Shown: positions 36,956-46,236 of the stretch, piece by piece
How positions within the stretch are numbered: the stretch's first letter is position 1
Layout: every line of letters begins with the position of its first letter
Source: Clostridium sp.
Lineage (GTDB): Bacteria; Bacillota; Clostridia; Clostridiales; Clostridiaceae
Direction of reading: 5' to 3'
Assembly: GCF_016650035.1 (NCBI RefSeq)
Contig: NZ_JAENWM010000011.1
Location: 1-63,249, forward strand
DNA length: 63,249 nt
The notes under the pieces: model-generated
Seen by the model: the letters and a program-made list of their open reading frames with translations, nothing else
Database searches by the model: none
Told to the model about the DNA's origin: nothing
Made by a program: the position numbers and the translations under genes

Positions 36956-37685
36956 TGTCATAAAGAATTCAAGAATTATTAAGCAGGGCAATAGGGAAAT
37001 AAATACCCAGTTAAGTGTAGATGCTGGGGATTCACACTTACCCGGTGATAAGGATAGTTTTGACGTTAATATGGAAAGCTATGAAAACATTGCAAATAGT
37101 ATGTTAGAGAGTGCAAGAAGGCAAAGTGAAAACATTATATCCAAAGCCTACATAGATGCAGCAAAGGCAAAAACTGAGGCTTTTAAGGAAGGCTTAGATA
37201 ATGGAAACAAGGAAGGCTATGAAGCAGCATATAAAGATGCTCTTAGTGGTGCAACGGAAGAAGCAGAGGCAGTGAGAGCTAATGCTGATTTCATATTGAC
37301 TTCCGCAAAACATGAGTATACTAAATATTTAATAAAGAAGGAAAAACATATAAAAGCACTAATCGTAAATATAGCTGAAAATATATTAAAAAAAGAAGTA
37401 AAAGAAATGGATGCTTTAAACGAAATGATATTCAACACTATAAAAAATGAAAGAAACGTAAAATCATATGTAATAAAAATTAATAGTACTCATTTTATTA
37501 CCATAAAAGATGAAATTCAAAATTATAAAGACAGGCTTGCTTTTCAAGGTGATATATTTGTAATAGAAGATAATTTTTTAGATGACGGAACTGCTGTTAT
37601 TGAAAAAGAAACAGGCAAAAGTATTGTAAGTATAGCTTATGGTATAGAAAAAATAATAGAAGTTTTTCAGGAAGAACAAATATAG
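36939..37685 (+). CDS. fliH: FliH, flagellar export ATPase regulator
   Basis: FliH binds the ATPase FliI and links it to the export gate. It is 248 aa: a disordered N-terminus, a helical Ala/Glu-rich middle with GxxxG-like spacing (KEGLDNGNKEGYEAAYKD), and a C-terminal FliH domain (ILKKEVKEMDALNEMIFNTI and TAVIEKETGKSIVSIAYGI). The start ATG 36939 lies within the end of fliG behind GGTGGAG. Confidence 0.92.
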   Translation: MQSSINVIKNSRIIKQGNREINTQLSVDAGDSHLPGDKDSFDVNMESYENIANSMLESARRQSENIISKAYIDAAKAKTEAFKEGLDNGNKEGYEAAYKDALSGATEEAEAVRANADFILTSAKHEYTKYLIKKEKHIKALIVNIAENILKKEVKEMDALNEMIFNTIKNERNVKSYVIKINSTHFITIKDEIQNYKDRLAFQGDIFVIEDNFLDDGTAVIEKETGKSIVSIAYGIEKIIEVFQEEQI

Positions 37686-37702
37686 AAAGGTCGAGAACAA
37701 TT

Positions 37703-39010
37703 ATGATAGCTCTAAATTTTGAGTATTTAATGAATAAAATTCCTGATATTAATTACACTTATTCTGAAGGTGTGGTAGTTAATGTTATAGGACTTACTAT
37801 TGAAGTTCAAGGAATAACAGCTTTTGTGGGTGAAGTGTGTAAAATTTATAATAAGTCAAATGATGAAATCTCTTGTGAGGTTGTAGGTTTTAGGGAGATG
37901 GATGTAATTCTAATGCCTCTGGGAGAGCTTGTGGGTATTGCACCAGGTTGCAGAGTAGTGCCAACGGGAAGTCCCTTAAATGTTAAATGTTCTGAGGAAC
38001 TATTTGGAAAAGTCTTAGATGGTTTAGGAAACCCATTAAACGGTTCAGAAATTACTAAATATACTGCTTATTCACTTAATGCATCTCCGCCAGATCCACT
38101 AAAAAGACGTAGGATAACAGAAATTATACCTACCGGAGTGAGAGCCATTGATGGATTTTTAACTTGTGGTGAAGGGCAAAGGATTGGTATCTTTGCAGGT
38201 AGTGGAGTAGGTAAGAGTACCACACTTGGGATGATAGCAAGAGAAGCAAAAGCTGACGTAAATGTTATTGCACTTATTGGAGAAAGAGGAAGAGAAGTAC
38301 GAGATTTCCTTGAAAAAGATTTAGGAGTAGAGGGAATGAAAAAATCAATTATTATATGTGCAACATCCGATAAGCCTGCCCTAGTAAGAATAAAAGGTGC
38401 ATTTACAGCTACAGCTATTGCAGAATATTTTAGAGATCAAGGTAAAAAAGTAATCTTAATGATGGATTCAGTAACAAGATTTGCAATGGCACAGCGAGAG
38501 GTTGGACTAGCAATAGGAGAACCTCCAGCTACTAAAGGATATACTCCATCAGTGTTTGCAATGTTACCTAAATTAATGGAACGTAGCGGGATGTCAGATA
38601 AAGGATCTATTACAGCTTTTTATACAGTACTTGTAGATGGTGATGATTTCAATGAGCCAATAGCAGATGCTGTAAGGGGGATACTAGATGGGCACATAGT
38701 TTTATCAAGAGCACTCGCTGCAAAAAATCATTATCCTGCTATTGATGTTTTAGCTAGTGTAAGTAGGTTAATGTCTGAAATTGCTACAACAGAACATAAA
38801 CAGGTGGCATCTATAGCAAGAGAGTTTATGGCAACTTATAAAGACTCCGAAGATTTAATAAATATTGGGGCCTATGTAAAAGGTAGTAGCACAAAAATTG
38901 ACAATGCAATTAAATATAATGATAGTATAGAGGCTTTTTTAAAGCAGGGTATTAATGAAATTGCAGACATTGATGAAAGTTTAAATATGCTGAAAAATAT
39001 ATTTAATTAA
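37703..39010 (+). CDS. fliI: FliI, flagellum-specific ATP synthase (export ATPase)
   Basis: FliI energises protein export through the flagellum. It is 435 aa, related to F1-beta. Walker A is AGSGVGKSTTLG, Walker B is VILMMDSVTRFAMAQRE, and GERGREVRDFLE is conserved. It sits between fliH and fliJ, its partners. Confidence 0.97.
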   Translation: MIALNFEYLMNKIPDINYTYSEGVVVNVIGLTIEVQGITAFVGEVCKIYNKSNDEISCEVVGFREMDVILMPLGELVGIAPGCRVVPTGSPLNVKCSEELFGKVLDGLGNPLNGSEITKYTAYSLNASPPDPLKRRRITEIIPTGVRAIDGFLTCGEGQRIGIFAGSGVGKSTTLGMIAREAKADVNVIALIGERGREVRDFLEKDLGVEGMKKSIIICATSDKPALVRIKGAFTATAIAEYFRDQGKKVILMMDSVTRFAMAQREVGLAIGEPPATKGYTPSVFAMLPKLMERSGMSDKGSITAFYTVLVDGDDFNEPIADAVRGILDGHIVLSRALAAKNHYPAIDVLASVSRLMSEIATTEHKQVASIAREFMATYKDSEDLINIGAYVKGSSTKIDNAIKYNDSIEAFLKQGINEIADIDESLNMLKNIFN

Positions 39011-39069
39011 AGTATCAAAGAAATGATCGTATATATGGCCTTTAAGATGTTCAGAGAGGAGTTTTTAAG

Positions 39070-39516
39070 TTGGCAGATATTTATAAATTTAGACTGCAAA
39101 AGCTTCTTGATATTAGAAAAGATAATGAGGATAAAAGCAAATTAATATTTAAAGAAGCCCAAAGAGATAGAAATATAATGCAAGAAGAGCTAAGTGATCT
39201 AAAAATAAAGTATAAAACTCATAGAAGTATAGATGTGCATCAACCTATTATTCAGCAAAAAATGAAACAGAATTATTTAAATGCATTAAATTTGGCTATT
39301 GATAAAACCTCGGTGCTCTTAGAGGATAAAGAAGAGATATTAAAGCAAAAAAGATGTGAATTAAAACAATGCCAAGTTGAAAAAAAGACAGTTGAAATTT
39401 TAAAGGAAAATCAGAAGTGTGCTTTTATAAAGCAGCAAAATTTAATTGAACAGAAAACCAATGATGAGTTTGCGTTATATGCTTATATTAGAAATAACCA
39501 TAGGGAGAGGAGGTGA
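39070..39516 (+). CDS. fliJ: FliJ, flagellar export chaperone
   Basis: FliJ is a small coiled-coil protein that fits into the FliI ring. It is 148 aa, almost entirely helical and charged, beginning YKFRLQKLLDIRKDNEDKSK, the family hallmark. TTG start behind AGAGGAG. It ends in TGA at 39516, which is part of the ribosome site of fliK. Confidence 0.9.
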   Translation: MADIYKFRLQKLLDIRKDNEDKSKLIFKEAQRDRNIMQEELSDLKIKYKTHRSIDVHQPIIQQKMKQNYLNALNLAIDKTSVLLEDKEEILKQKRCELKQCQVEKKTVEILKENQKCAFIKQQNLIEQKTNDEFALYAYIRNNHRERR

Positions 39517-39521
39517 AAACA

Positions 39522-40910
39522 GTGAACGTAAATATGAATGTTAATGTGAATACCTATGCTGCTTCTAAAAAGCAGGAGATTTCAAACGGAGCAAATAAAA
39601 GTGAAGAATTTAAAAAGGTTTTAGATAATCATGAATTGAGCTCTAAGAATTCTTCAAATGAAAATGTTCAGAATAAGGACACTGAAAACAGTGATGTTGA
39701 CAAAACAGCAGTTGAGGGTACTCCCGCAAAGAATTTAGAAGACTCTGAAGATAATAAAGAGTTAAAAACAAAGATAATTAATCTTATAGAAGAAGCTATA
39801 GATAAACTTAAAAAAACCGCAGAAGAATCATCGAAAGAATTGGAAGGCACGGATGAATCTGTGTCACAAATGGAGCAAATCCAGCAGTTACTTCAGTTGT
39901 TGAATTCTATGCTTCAAAATGATTCTAAATCTTCAACTACGATGCAGCCGGAAAGCGAACTTAATTCTATTAATATAGAAAGTTTAAAGGTTAGTGAACA
40001 ATTAATGTCTAATCCAAAGAATGATTTAATAAAAAGTAGTCTTAGTGAAATAGTTGCAATGATGGAGCAATCAAAAGAAAATAACGTTAAGCCTTCTGAA
40101 ATAATTGATGTGCTACAAAAATTAACTACAGTGGTGGATGAGTTAAAGGGAGATTTGAGCTTGTTAAAAGTCCCTAGTGTGCATGTTCCCAGCGGAAATA
40201 GTGAGGATAGTTCAACAAAAGATAATTTGATTAAAAAGGTAATGGAAGTGTGTACTAAGACCACGTCTGAAACTCTTCCTAAGAGCCAAATGCAAAGTTC
40301 AAGTGATTCTTCAAAGGGAGATAAATCCTCAGGAAATAGTTTTTATGAAGAAAAATTCCTTAAAAACCTGTTAGGTGGAGATAAGGATGATGTGAAAATA
40401 TCAAAAGCAGTTAGCTTTATGAATCAATTTGAAAATGTGAAGGGTTTAGATACATCGAAGGTACAAACTACAAATTTAGTAATTGATAAAAATGATTTTA
40501 CTGTAGATGTAATCAAATCTATAAAATTTATGGAAGTTAATAACATGAAGGATTTAACTGTAAAAATGGATCCTAAGGAGCTTGGAGAAATAACTATAAA
40601 GCTTACTATGGAAAGTGGGATTATGAAGGCTAGTATATCTGCTTTAAATAAAGACACTTATAATTTATTAAATCAAAATTTTCAAGATATACGTGATAGT
40701 CTGAAAAATATGGATATCAAAATTCAAAGCTTAGATATAAATATTTATGAGGATTCAACATTTTTTAGCAAAGATTCTAATGAGAAAAACAACAACGGAG
40801 GGAAAAATAATAACAGTGATACAAAAATGGCTTTAGAAGAAGATGATGATGATATGTCTATAATAAGTAACTATGCTATACAAGAAAATCAGGTTTACAA
40901 ATTTGTTTAA
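39522..40910 (+). CDS. fliK: FliK, flagellar hook-length control protein
   Basis: FliK measures hook length and switches export specificity. It is 462 aa with a long Ser/Asn/Lys-rich N-terminal ruler (about 1-330) and the compact C-terminal domain Flg_hook (DLTVKMDPKELGEITIKLTM and LNQNFQDIRDSLKNMDIKIQ). The start is GTG 39522 because GGAGGTGA (39509-39516) is its ribosome site; a GTG at 39513 overlaps it. The N-terminus has an unusual NVNMNVNVN repeat. Confidence 0.92.
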   Translation: MNVNMNVNVNTYAASKKQEISNGANKSEEFKKVLDNHELSSKNSSNENVQNKDTENSDVDKTAVEGTPAKNLEDSEDNKELKTKIINLIEEAIDKLKKTAEESSKELEGTDESVSQMEQIQQLLQLLNSMLQNDSKSSTTMQPESELNSINIESLKVSEQLMSNPKNDLIKSSLSEIVAMMEQSKENNVKPSEIIDVLQKLTTVVDELKGDLSLLKVPSVHVPSGNSEDSSTKDNLIKKVMEVCTKTTSETLPKSQMQSSSDSSKGDKSSGNSFYEEKFLKNLLGGDKDDVKISKAVSFMNQFENVKGLDTSKVQTTNLVIDKNDFTVDVIKSIKFMEVNNMKDLTVKMDPKELGEITIKLTMESGIMKASISALNKDTYNLLNQNFQDIRDSLKNMDIKIQSLDINIYEDSTFFSKDSNEKNNNGGKNNNSDTKMALEEDDDDMSIISNYAIQENQVYKFV

Positions 40911-40945
40911 TAATAAAATGATTATTAAAACAAGGAGTGATAAAA

Positions 40946-41590
40946 ATGGCAACTGATATATCAACAGCACTTGCAAGTTCAGCTAGGGCAACTGATAGAG
41001 GGACTGAAATTGTAAAAGAAGGTCAGGCAATGGACCAAAATTCTTTTCTGAAAATACTTTCTGCGGAACTTTCTAATCAGGATCCAACCGAGGCCACGGA
41101 CGGTACGGAATTTGTAGCTCAAATGGCTCAATTTGCATCACTAGAACAAATGTCTAATATGAATAATACTATGGCTTTTCAAACCTCATCTGCACTAGTT
41201 GGCAAGATGGTAGCTTTTAGTAGTTATGATGCAAGTGGAATGCAATATGGAGGCACTGTTAAGGCAGTTTATAAAGAATCAGGTACAACCTATATGGCGG
41301 TGCAATTGTCTGATGGCATTATAAAGGATTTCCCCGCTGATACCTTATCAGATGTTATAGATGTACCAGATACTACATTAGGTAATTTAAATGGCAATGC
41401 AGGATTTTCCGCTGCTATAAGTTTAATGGGTAAACAAGTTGAGACTGCAGCAACAGATGATGAAAAAGCATATTCAGGAACAGTTAAAAGTGTTTCCAGA
41501 GATTCAAAGGGAATTAATCTAACTATAACTAATGTGGAAAATGGTGAGGAATGCATTATAAGCTATGATGACATCTCAAAAGTGAAATAA
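40946..41590 (+). CDS. flgD: FlgD, hook assembly (cap) protein
   Basis: FlgD caps the growing hook. It is 214 aa. The N-terminal signature is MDQNSFLKILSAELSNQDPT and EFVAQMAQFASLEQMSNMNN; a Tudor/Ig-like C-terminal half follows (VGKMVAFSS, YAGTVK-type loops). ATG 40946 with AAGGAG upstream; a GTG at 40937 is less well placed. Confidence 0.94.
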   Translation: MATDISTALASSARATDRGTEIVKEGQAMDQNSFLKILSAELSNQDPTEATDGTEFVAQMAQFASLEQMSNMNNTMAFQTSSALVGKMVAFSSYDASGMQYGGTVKAVYKESGTTYMAVQLSDGIIKDFPADTLSDVIDVPDTTLGNLNGNAGFSAAISLMGKQVETAATDDEKAYSGTVKSVSRDSKGINLTITNVENGEECIISYDDISKVK

Positions 41591-41628
41591 ATAAACAATT
41601 AATTGTGATGGTAAGGTGATGGTAATAT

Positions 41629-42051
41629 ATGTCTTTTAGGGTGGTGAATGGAAAACCGTATTCAACGGTGGACTTTACGGAGTATTCAGGCATAGGACTC
41701 CAAAATAAAAATACTAAAGTTAACAAAGAAGAAGATATATTTAATAAAGATAAAAGTACATTTAATAAAATTTTAGACAAACAAATAAAAAAAGAAGAAT
41801 GCTTCATCATATCTTCGCATGCGGCACAACGACTTAATAGTAGAAATATTAATTTTAATGATGCTGATTTGAAGAAAATTAACGAAGGAATAAATATGGC
41901 GGATAGTAAAGGCGCAAAACAATCATTAATATTATATAAGGATATGGCTCTTATAACTAGTATTAAAAATAGGACTGTAATTACCGCTTTAGATAAAAAT
42001 CAAAGCCAGGCAAGTGTAGTAACCAATATAGATAGTGTAGTTATGATATAA
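41629..42051 (+). CDS. Flagellar operon protein, TIGR02530 family
   Basis: A 140-aa protein of the family TIGR02530, found between flgD and flgE in Firmicute flagellar operons. The core reads FIISSHAAQRLNSRNINFND and ALITSIKNRTVITALDKNQS. Its role is not established; the fixed position suggests hook assembly. Confidence 0.88.
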   Translation: MSFRVVNGKPYSTVDFTEYSGIGLQNKNTKVNKEEDIFNKDKSTFNKILDKQIKKEECFIISSHAAQRLNSRNINFNDADLKKINEGINMADSKGAKQSLILYKDMALITSIKNRTVITALDKNQSQASVVTNIDSVVMI

Positions 42052-42076
42052 GCTGGACCTTTTAGGAGGCTTAACT

Positions 42077-42145
42077 TTGTGGAAATACAGAAGCAAAGTG
42101 AATAATAAAAAATCAAAACTACAGTATAACTCTATTGGGATTTAA
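42077..42145 (+). CDS. Possible 22-codon basic peptide before flgE
   Basis: The 116-bp gap between the previous gene and flgE has a full AGGAGG site at 42064-42069. A TTG at 42077 with ideal spacing opens a 22-aa basic frame (MWKYRSKVNNKKSKLQYNSI). A GTG at 42080 in another frame gives only 8 codons. The strong ribosome site with no long gene behind it is what is seen; coding is uncertain. Confidence 0.3.
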   Translation: MWKYRSKVNNKKSKLQYNSIGI

Positions 42146-42167
42146 CTAAAAAAATGGGGGTAATATT

Positions 42168-43532
42168 ATGTTAAGATCATTATATGCTGGAATAAGTGGA
42201 ATGAAAGTAAATCAGACAAAATTGGACGTTATAGCAAATAACATAGCTAACGTTGGAACTACCGCGTTTAAAAGTTCAAGAATTAGATTTCAAGATATGA
42301 TAAGCCAAAGCATGTCTGATGCATCTTCACCCTCAACTAATACAGGTGGAATTAACCCAAAGCAAGTAGGACTAGGAGTACAAGTTGCGGGAATAGACAC
42401 TATGGTAGGTCAAGGAATGATGCAGCCCACTTCGAGAAATCTAGATGTTGCTATGGATGGAGAAGGGTATTTAATAGTTGCTAGTGGACCTATTAATGGA
42501 AAAATACCAGTTGATTCAGATAAACACACTATGGGTAGTGGAACATTAAATACATCATATACAAGAGATGGAGCTTTAACACTAGATTATGAAGGGAATT
42601 TGTTAACTTCAGATGGATTTAGGGTTATGGGTTACTCTGTAGGTTCAGGTGCAGGTTCAGATTTGAGTTTAGAATATAATGGAGATAAACTTACTGCAAG
42701 TTTTGTAGATGGAAATGGTAAAGGTGCTATAGAAGCAGATACTAACCTTATGCCATTATCAATACCAAATGAAATAACTATTCCTTCTGCTGCTGAGGCT
42801 GCTGGTAATGCTGCGGGTATCAAGGCTGCTGCTCTTACTGGTGCTACTGCTGTTAGTATTGCGGCGGCTATTACTGCTGCTAAGACTACTGCTGTTACGG
42901 ATGCTGGTGTTGATGCTAAGGCTGTTGCTGATACTGCTGCTGCTACTGCTAAGGCTGCTCAGGGTATTACTGCTGCTGCTCTTGTTGCTGCTCAGGCTGC
43001 TGATACTGCTGGTACTACACCGACAACTGTGGCTACTCTTGCTTCTGCTCAGGCTGATGATACTGCTGCTCAGGCTGCTGATACTGCTGCTACTGCTGCT
43101 GCTGCTACTGCTACGGTTGATGGTGAAGCTGCTGCGCAGGTTTCAACTACAGCCAAGGTAACAACTTTTGCTATAGAAAAGGATGGAACTATTAAAGCCA
43201 CTTTAGATGATAATACGGTAACTGTAATTGGACAGATTGCTATGGCATCCTTTAACAATCCGGCAGGATTAAGTAAGACTGGTAAAAATTCATATGTAAG
43301 TACTTCTAACTCTGGAGAACCAGTGGTTAGATCTGGAATTGGAGCTGATTCTACTGCTGATAACAGCGGAAGCTATGCCGATATGCTTTCAGGAATGCTT
43401 GAAATGTCAAATGTTGATTTAGCTGAGCAGTTTACAGATATGATAGTTGCAAGTAGGGCCTTTCAGGCAAATGGTAAAGCAATTACCACAGGAGATGAAA
43501 TATTACAGGATATAATAGGTTTAAAGAGGTAG
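42168..43532 (+). CDS. flgE: FlgE, flagellar hook protein with Ala-rich insert
   Basis: FlgE builds the flexible hook. It is 454 aa. The N-terminal rod-type motif is KLDVIANNIANVGTTAFKSS, with the family region NLDVAMDGEGYLIVA. The C-terminus has FNNPAGLSKTGKN and VDLAEQFTDMIVASRAFQAN. Between about residues 207 and 325 lies a low-complexity Ala/Thr/Val insert (see the separate repeat). D0 and D1 appear normal, so the insert should sit on the outer surface of the hook. Clostridial hook proteins of similar length exist, but this insert is compositionally odd. Confidence 0.94.
   Translation: MLRSLYAGISGMKVNQTKLDVIANNIANVGTTAFKSSRIRFQDMISQSMSDASSPSTNTGGINPKQVGLGVQVAGIDTMVGQGMMQPTSRNLDVAMDGEGYLIVASGPINGKIPVDSDKHTMGSGTLNTSYTRDGALTLDYEGNLLTSDGFRVMGYSVGSGAGSDLSLEYNGDKLTASFVDGNGKGAIEADTNLMPLSIPNEITIPSAAEAAGNAAGIKAAALTGATAVSIAAAITAAKTTAVTDAGVDAKAVADTAAATAKAAQGITAAALVAAQAADTAGTTPTTVATLASAQADDTAAQAADTAATAAAATATVDGEAAAQVSTTAKVTTFAIEKDGTIKATLDDNTVTVIGQIAMASFNNPAGLSKTGKNSYVSTSNSGEPVVRSGIGADSTADNSGSYADMLSGMLEMSNVDLAEQFTDMIVASRAFQANGKAITTGDEILQDIIGLKR
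42787..43140 (+). repeat. GCT-biased Ala-rich low-complexity insert in flgE
   Basis: About 350 bp is built from GCT, GCT-rich and NNT codons, with short repeated words such as GCTGCTGATACTGCT and GCTCAGGCTGCTGAT. Most third positions are T, unlike the A/T-mixed third positions of the rest of flgE. It encodes motifs such as AAQAADTA three times with variation. It looks like expansion by slippage or recombination of a short unit. Long open frames in the other frames here are by-products. Confidence 0.88.
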
Positions 43533-43554
43533 TAAATTTTAAACTGAATTTGTA

Positions 43555-43589
43555 ATAAGTCTCAAATGCTTTCAGTGTTTGAGATTTAT
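43555..43589 (+). other. Hairpin between flgE and flbD
   Basis: ATAAGTCTCAAA pairs with TTTGAGATTTAT over 12 positions (one G-U). No T run follows, so it is more likely an mRNA processing or stability element, or a weak attenuator, than a full terminator. It separates flgE from the flbD-mot part of the operon. Confidence 0.55.
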
Positions 43590-43667
43590 CAAATTCCTTA
43601 AGATTCAGTTGTTTTTTCGAAATACATAATAAATTATAAATTGTAATAGTACATATTAGGAGGTCCT

Positions 43668-43859
43668 ATGATAAAACTTACAGGATTAAATAAAGTAGAA
43701 TTCATATTAAATGCAGAAGTTATTGAAAAAATCGAAACAGTTCCAGACACTTTAATAACTTTAATAAACGGTAAGAAGTATCTTGTACTTGAGAGTACTG
43801 AGGTCATAATCGAAAAGGTATTAAAGTATAAAAAGAAGATATTTACTGGGGAGTTATAG
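43668..43859 (+). CDS. flbD: FlbD family flagellar protein (SwrD-like)
   Basis: A 63-aa protein: MIKLTGLNKVEFILNAEVIE, then VPDTLITLINGKKYLVLEST. This family, called FlbD or SwrD (YlzI) in Bacillus, increases motor torque. It lies just before motA and motB. AGGAGG precedes ATG 43668. Confidence 0.9.
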   Translation: MIKLTGLNKVEFILNAEVIEKIETVPDTLITLINGKKYLVLESTEVIIEKVLKYKKKIFTGEL

Positions 43860-43870
43860 GGGGAAATGGC

Positions 43871-44683
43871 ATGAAAAAACATGATATGTTGACCGGTGTT
43901 GGTCTTTTTATAGGGGTAATTTTAATGCTCTGGGGTATGGCATCTGGTGGAGCGAGTTTGAAAATATTTTATTCGCCTTCTTCAATAGCAATTACCGTAG
44001 GGGGATCCTTTGCTGCACTGCTCATAGCTTACCCCCTATCAGCAATGAAGAAGGTAATTAAAATTCTTGTACAGTCTTTTAAAGAAGGTACAATGTCTAG
44101 TACAGAGATTATTAATAGTTTTACTAATTTATCTAAAAAAGCAAGAAGAGAAGGACTTTTATCTCTGGAAGATGAGATGGAACAATTAACAAATGAGTTT
44201 TTAAGAAAAGGACTTCAAATGGTAGTTGATGGACTGGAACCTGAAACAATAAAGGACATTATGGAACTAGAAATAGATGAAATGGAGAGACGTCATACTG
44301 ATGGCGCTAATATGCTAAAAGCTTGGGGAGCTTATGCACCTGCTTTTGGTATGCTGGGTACTCTTATAGGACTTATTCAAATGTTAGCAAATTTAAGTGA
44401 CTCCACAGCGCTAGCTTCTGGTATGGGGAAAGCATTAATAACTACATTTTACGGAGCGCTCCTAGCAAATTTAGTGTTAATTCCAATGGCTCAAAATTTG
44501 AATTATAAATCTAGTATTGAAGTGAATAATCGCGAAATGATGCTTGAAGGAGTACTTGCAATTCAATCTGGAGTAAATCCAAGAATTGTTGAAGAAAAAT
44601 TAACATCCTATTTATCACCTTCTGAAAGAGTTATATTTTACGAAGAACAAGCCAAAGTAGCTGGGGTGAGCGAAGATGTCTAG
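43871..44683 (+). CDS. motA: MotA, flagellar stator protein
   Basis: MotA with MotB forms the ion channel that drives rotation. It is 270 aa with four membrane helices (about 5-25, 33-52, 150-172, 183-205). The cytoplasmic loop between helices 2 and 3 has the charged residues that contact FliG. Conserved segments are GMLGTLIGLIQML and MGKALITTFYGALLANLVL. The end overlaps motB by 8 bp. Confidence 0.96.
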   Translation: MKKHDMLTGVGLFIGVILMLWGMASGGASLKIFYSPSSIAITVGGSFAALLIAYPLSAMKKVIKILVQSFKEGTMSSTEIINSFTNLSKKARREGLLSLEDEMEQLTNEFLRKGLQMVVDGLEPETIKDIMELEIDEMERRHTDGANMLKAWGAYAPAFGMLGTLIGLIQMLANLSDSTALASGMGKALITTFYGALLANLVLIPMAQNLNYKSSIEVNNREMMLEGVLAIQSGVNPRIVEEKLTSYLSPSERVIFYEEQAKVAGVSEDV

Positions 44684-45416
44684 AAAAAAAAGTGGTAAGG
44701 AAGAGATACGAACTGATGCGTGGATTACTACTTTTTCAGATACCATGACACTACTTCTAACTTTTTTTGTTTTATTATATTCCTTTTCAACAGTTGATGC
44801 AGCTAAGTTTGAACAAATTGCATCTTCTCTTCAATCAGTATTAACAGGTGAAACTAAAACAAGTATTATGGATTTAAATATAAAAAGTGGGGAAGTTCCA
44901 TTAGTTGGTGAACCTATGCCAACTACAGACGATACAACAGCTAATACTGAGACGGAAGACATATATGAAAAAGTCCAAAGTTTTATAAAAGAGAAAAAAC
45001 TAGAAAATATAGTTATGTTAAAATCTGACGATAGAGGGGTTATAATTCAACTTAGGGAAAACATTTTATTTGAAAGTGGAAAAGCAGAAATTATAGAAAA
45101 AATAAAACCTGTTTTAAAAACAATAAGCGGCCTTGTATCTTCTTTCCCTAATGATATTGTAATAGAAGGGCATACGGATAATATACCAATTAGCAATTAT
45201 GAATATAAAAACAACTGGCAATTATCTTCTGCAAGGGCATTAAATGTACTTGAGTATTTTGTGGGTATTAATGACCAAATGCATCCAGAGCGATTTACGT
45301 CTGTTGCTTACGGTGAATATCAGCCAATTGCACCGAATAATAACGATGTAAACAGAACTTTAAATAGAAGAGTAAATATTTTAATTGTTGCAAATGAAAA
45401 GGAGGTCACTAAATAA
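44676..45416 (+). CDS. motB: MotB, flagellar stator protein
   Basis: MotB anchors the stator to peptidoglycan. It is 246 aa: a single N-terminal membrane helix holding the ion-carrying Asp in WITTFSDTMTLLLTFFVLLY, a plug/linker region, and a C-terminal OmpA-like domain (FESGKAEI, then IEGHTDNIPIS and SSARALNVLEYF). Whether the ion is H+ or Na+ cannot be decided with certainty. Confidence 0.96.
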   Translation: MSRKKSGKEEIRTDAWITTFSDTMTLLLTFFVLLYSFSTVDAAKFEQIASSLQSVLTGETKTSIMDLNIKSGEVPLVGEPMPTTDDTTANTETEDIYEKVQSFIKEKKLENIVMLKSDDRGVIIQLRENILFESGKAEIIEKIKPVLKTISGLVSSFPNDIVIEGHTDNIPISNYEYKNNWQLSSARALNVLEYFVGINDQMHPERFTSVAYGEYQPIAPNNNDVNRTLNRRVNILIVANEKEVTK

Positions 45417-45865
45417 TGAGTGATAAACCTAAAAACGGAAATGCGTTTAAAATAGTCATTATAGTTTTGTTAGTATTAGTCGTACTTGGCGGTGCAACTT
45501 TTGGAACTATGTATTTCTTGAAAAAAGATTCTGGCGCTGCCGCTGAGCCAAAGGTAATTGTTGAGCAAACTTATCCTTTAGGTGAATTTACCATAAACCT
45601 TTTAGATGACAGTGGGAAAAGGTTTATTAAAGTGAATATTTACATAGGATATGAAACTAATGAGAAATTAACTACAGAATTAGAAGAAAAAAACGAGCCA
45701 ATTATTAGAGACGCAGTTAATACATATATTAGAGCAAAGCATGCTACAGACTTTAGTGTTACGGGTCTTGATGTTATAAAAAAAGAGTTGATTAAAAGTA
45801 TAAATTTAAATTTAACTAAGGGCATAATTATTAATATATATTTTAATGATATATTAATACAGTAG
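45416..45865 (+). CDS. fliL: FliL, flagellar basal-body-associated protein
   Basis: FliL supports stator function. It is 149 aa with one membrane helix (about residues 10-32, VIIVLLVLVVLGGATFGTMY) and an outer domain YPLGEFTINLLDDSGKRFIK. It overlaps the motB stop by one base. Confidence 0.93.
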   Translation: MSDKPKNGNAFKIVIIVLLVLVVLGGATFGTMYFLKKDSGAAAEPKVIVEQTYPLGEFTINLLDDSGKRFIKVNIYIGYETNEKLTTELEEKNEPIIRDAVNTYIRAKHATDFSVTGLDVIKKELIKSINLNLTKGIIINIYFNDILIQ

Positions 45866-45873
45866 GTGATGAA

Positions 45874-46236
45874 ATGATAGAATTTTGGACACTCATTTTT
45901 AAAATTATAATATTTTTACCTTTTATATTAGTTTTGATGTACCTATCTTTAAAATATGGCAGTACTAAACTTCAAAAATTACAAGATGGTAAATATATGA
46001 AAATATTAGATAGGGTTGCACTATCTAAGGAAAATAGCATTGTAGTTGTAAAAATTGGTGGAAAAGCATACGCTATATCTTCTAGTTCCCGAGAAATACG
46101 TATTTTATTTGAGTTGCCGCCTGAAGAGGTTACTTCCATTGAGAGTAGTAAAGACATACCGCAGCTTGAAGACGTGAAGAATTTATTTAAAAAACATATT
46201 ATTAAAAAGGATGTAAAAAATGAAAATAAAAAATAA
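45874..46236 (+). CDS. fliO: FliO, flagellar export-gate assembly protein
   Basis: A 120-aa protein with one N-terminal membrane helix (IIIFLPFILVLMYLSLKYG) and a small cytoplasmic domain with the FliO pattern MKILDRVALSKENSIVVVKI. In Bacillus it is called FliZ. It helps assemble FliP. The end overlaps fliP by 17 bp. Confidence 0.9.
   Translation: MIEFWTLIFKIIIFLPFILVLMYLSLKYGSTKLQKLQDGKYMKILDRVALSKENSIVVVKIGGKAYAISSSSREIRILFELPPEEVTSIESSKDIPQLEDVKNLFKKHIIKKDVKNENKK

Noticed and set aside
42808-43161. 117-aa poly-Leu/Arg open frame on the plus strand
   Set aside because: It is the +1 frame of the GCT-repeat insert of flgE; composition follows from the repeat and it lies inside a well-supported gene.
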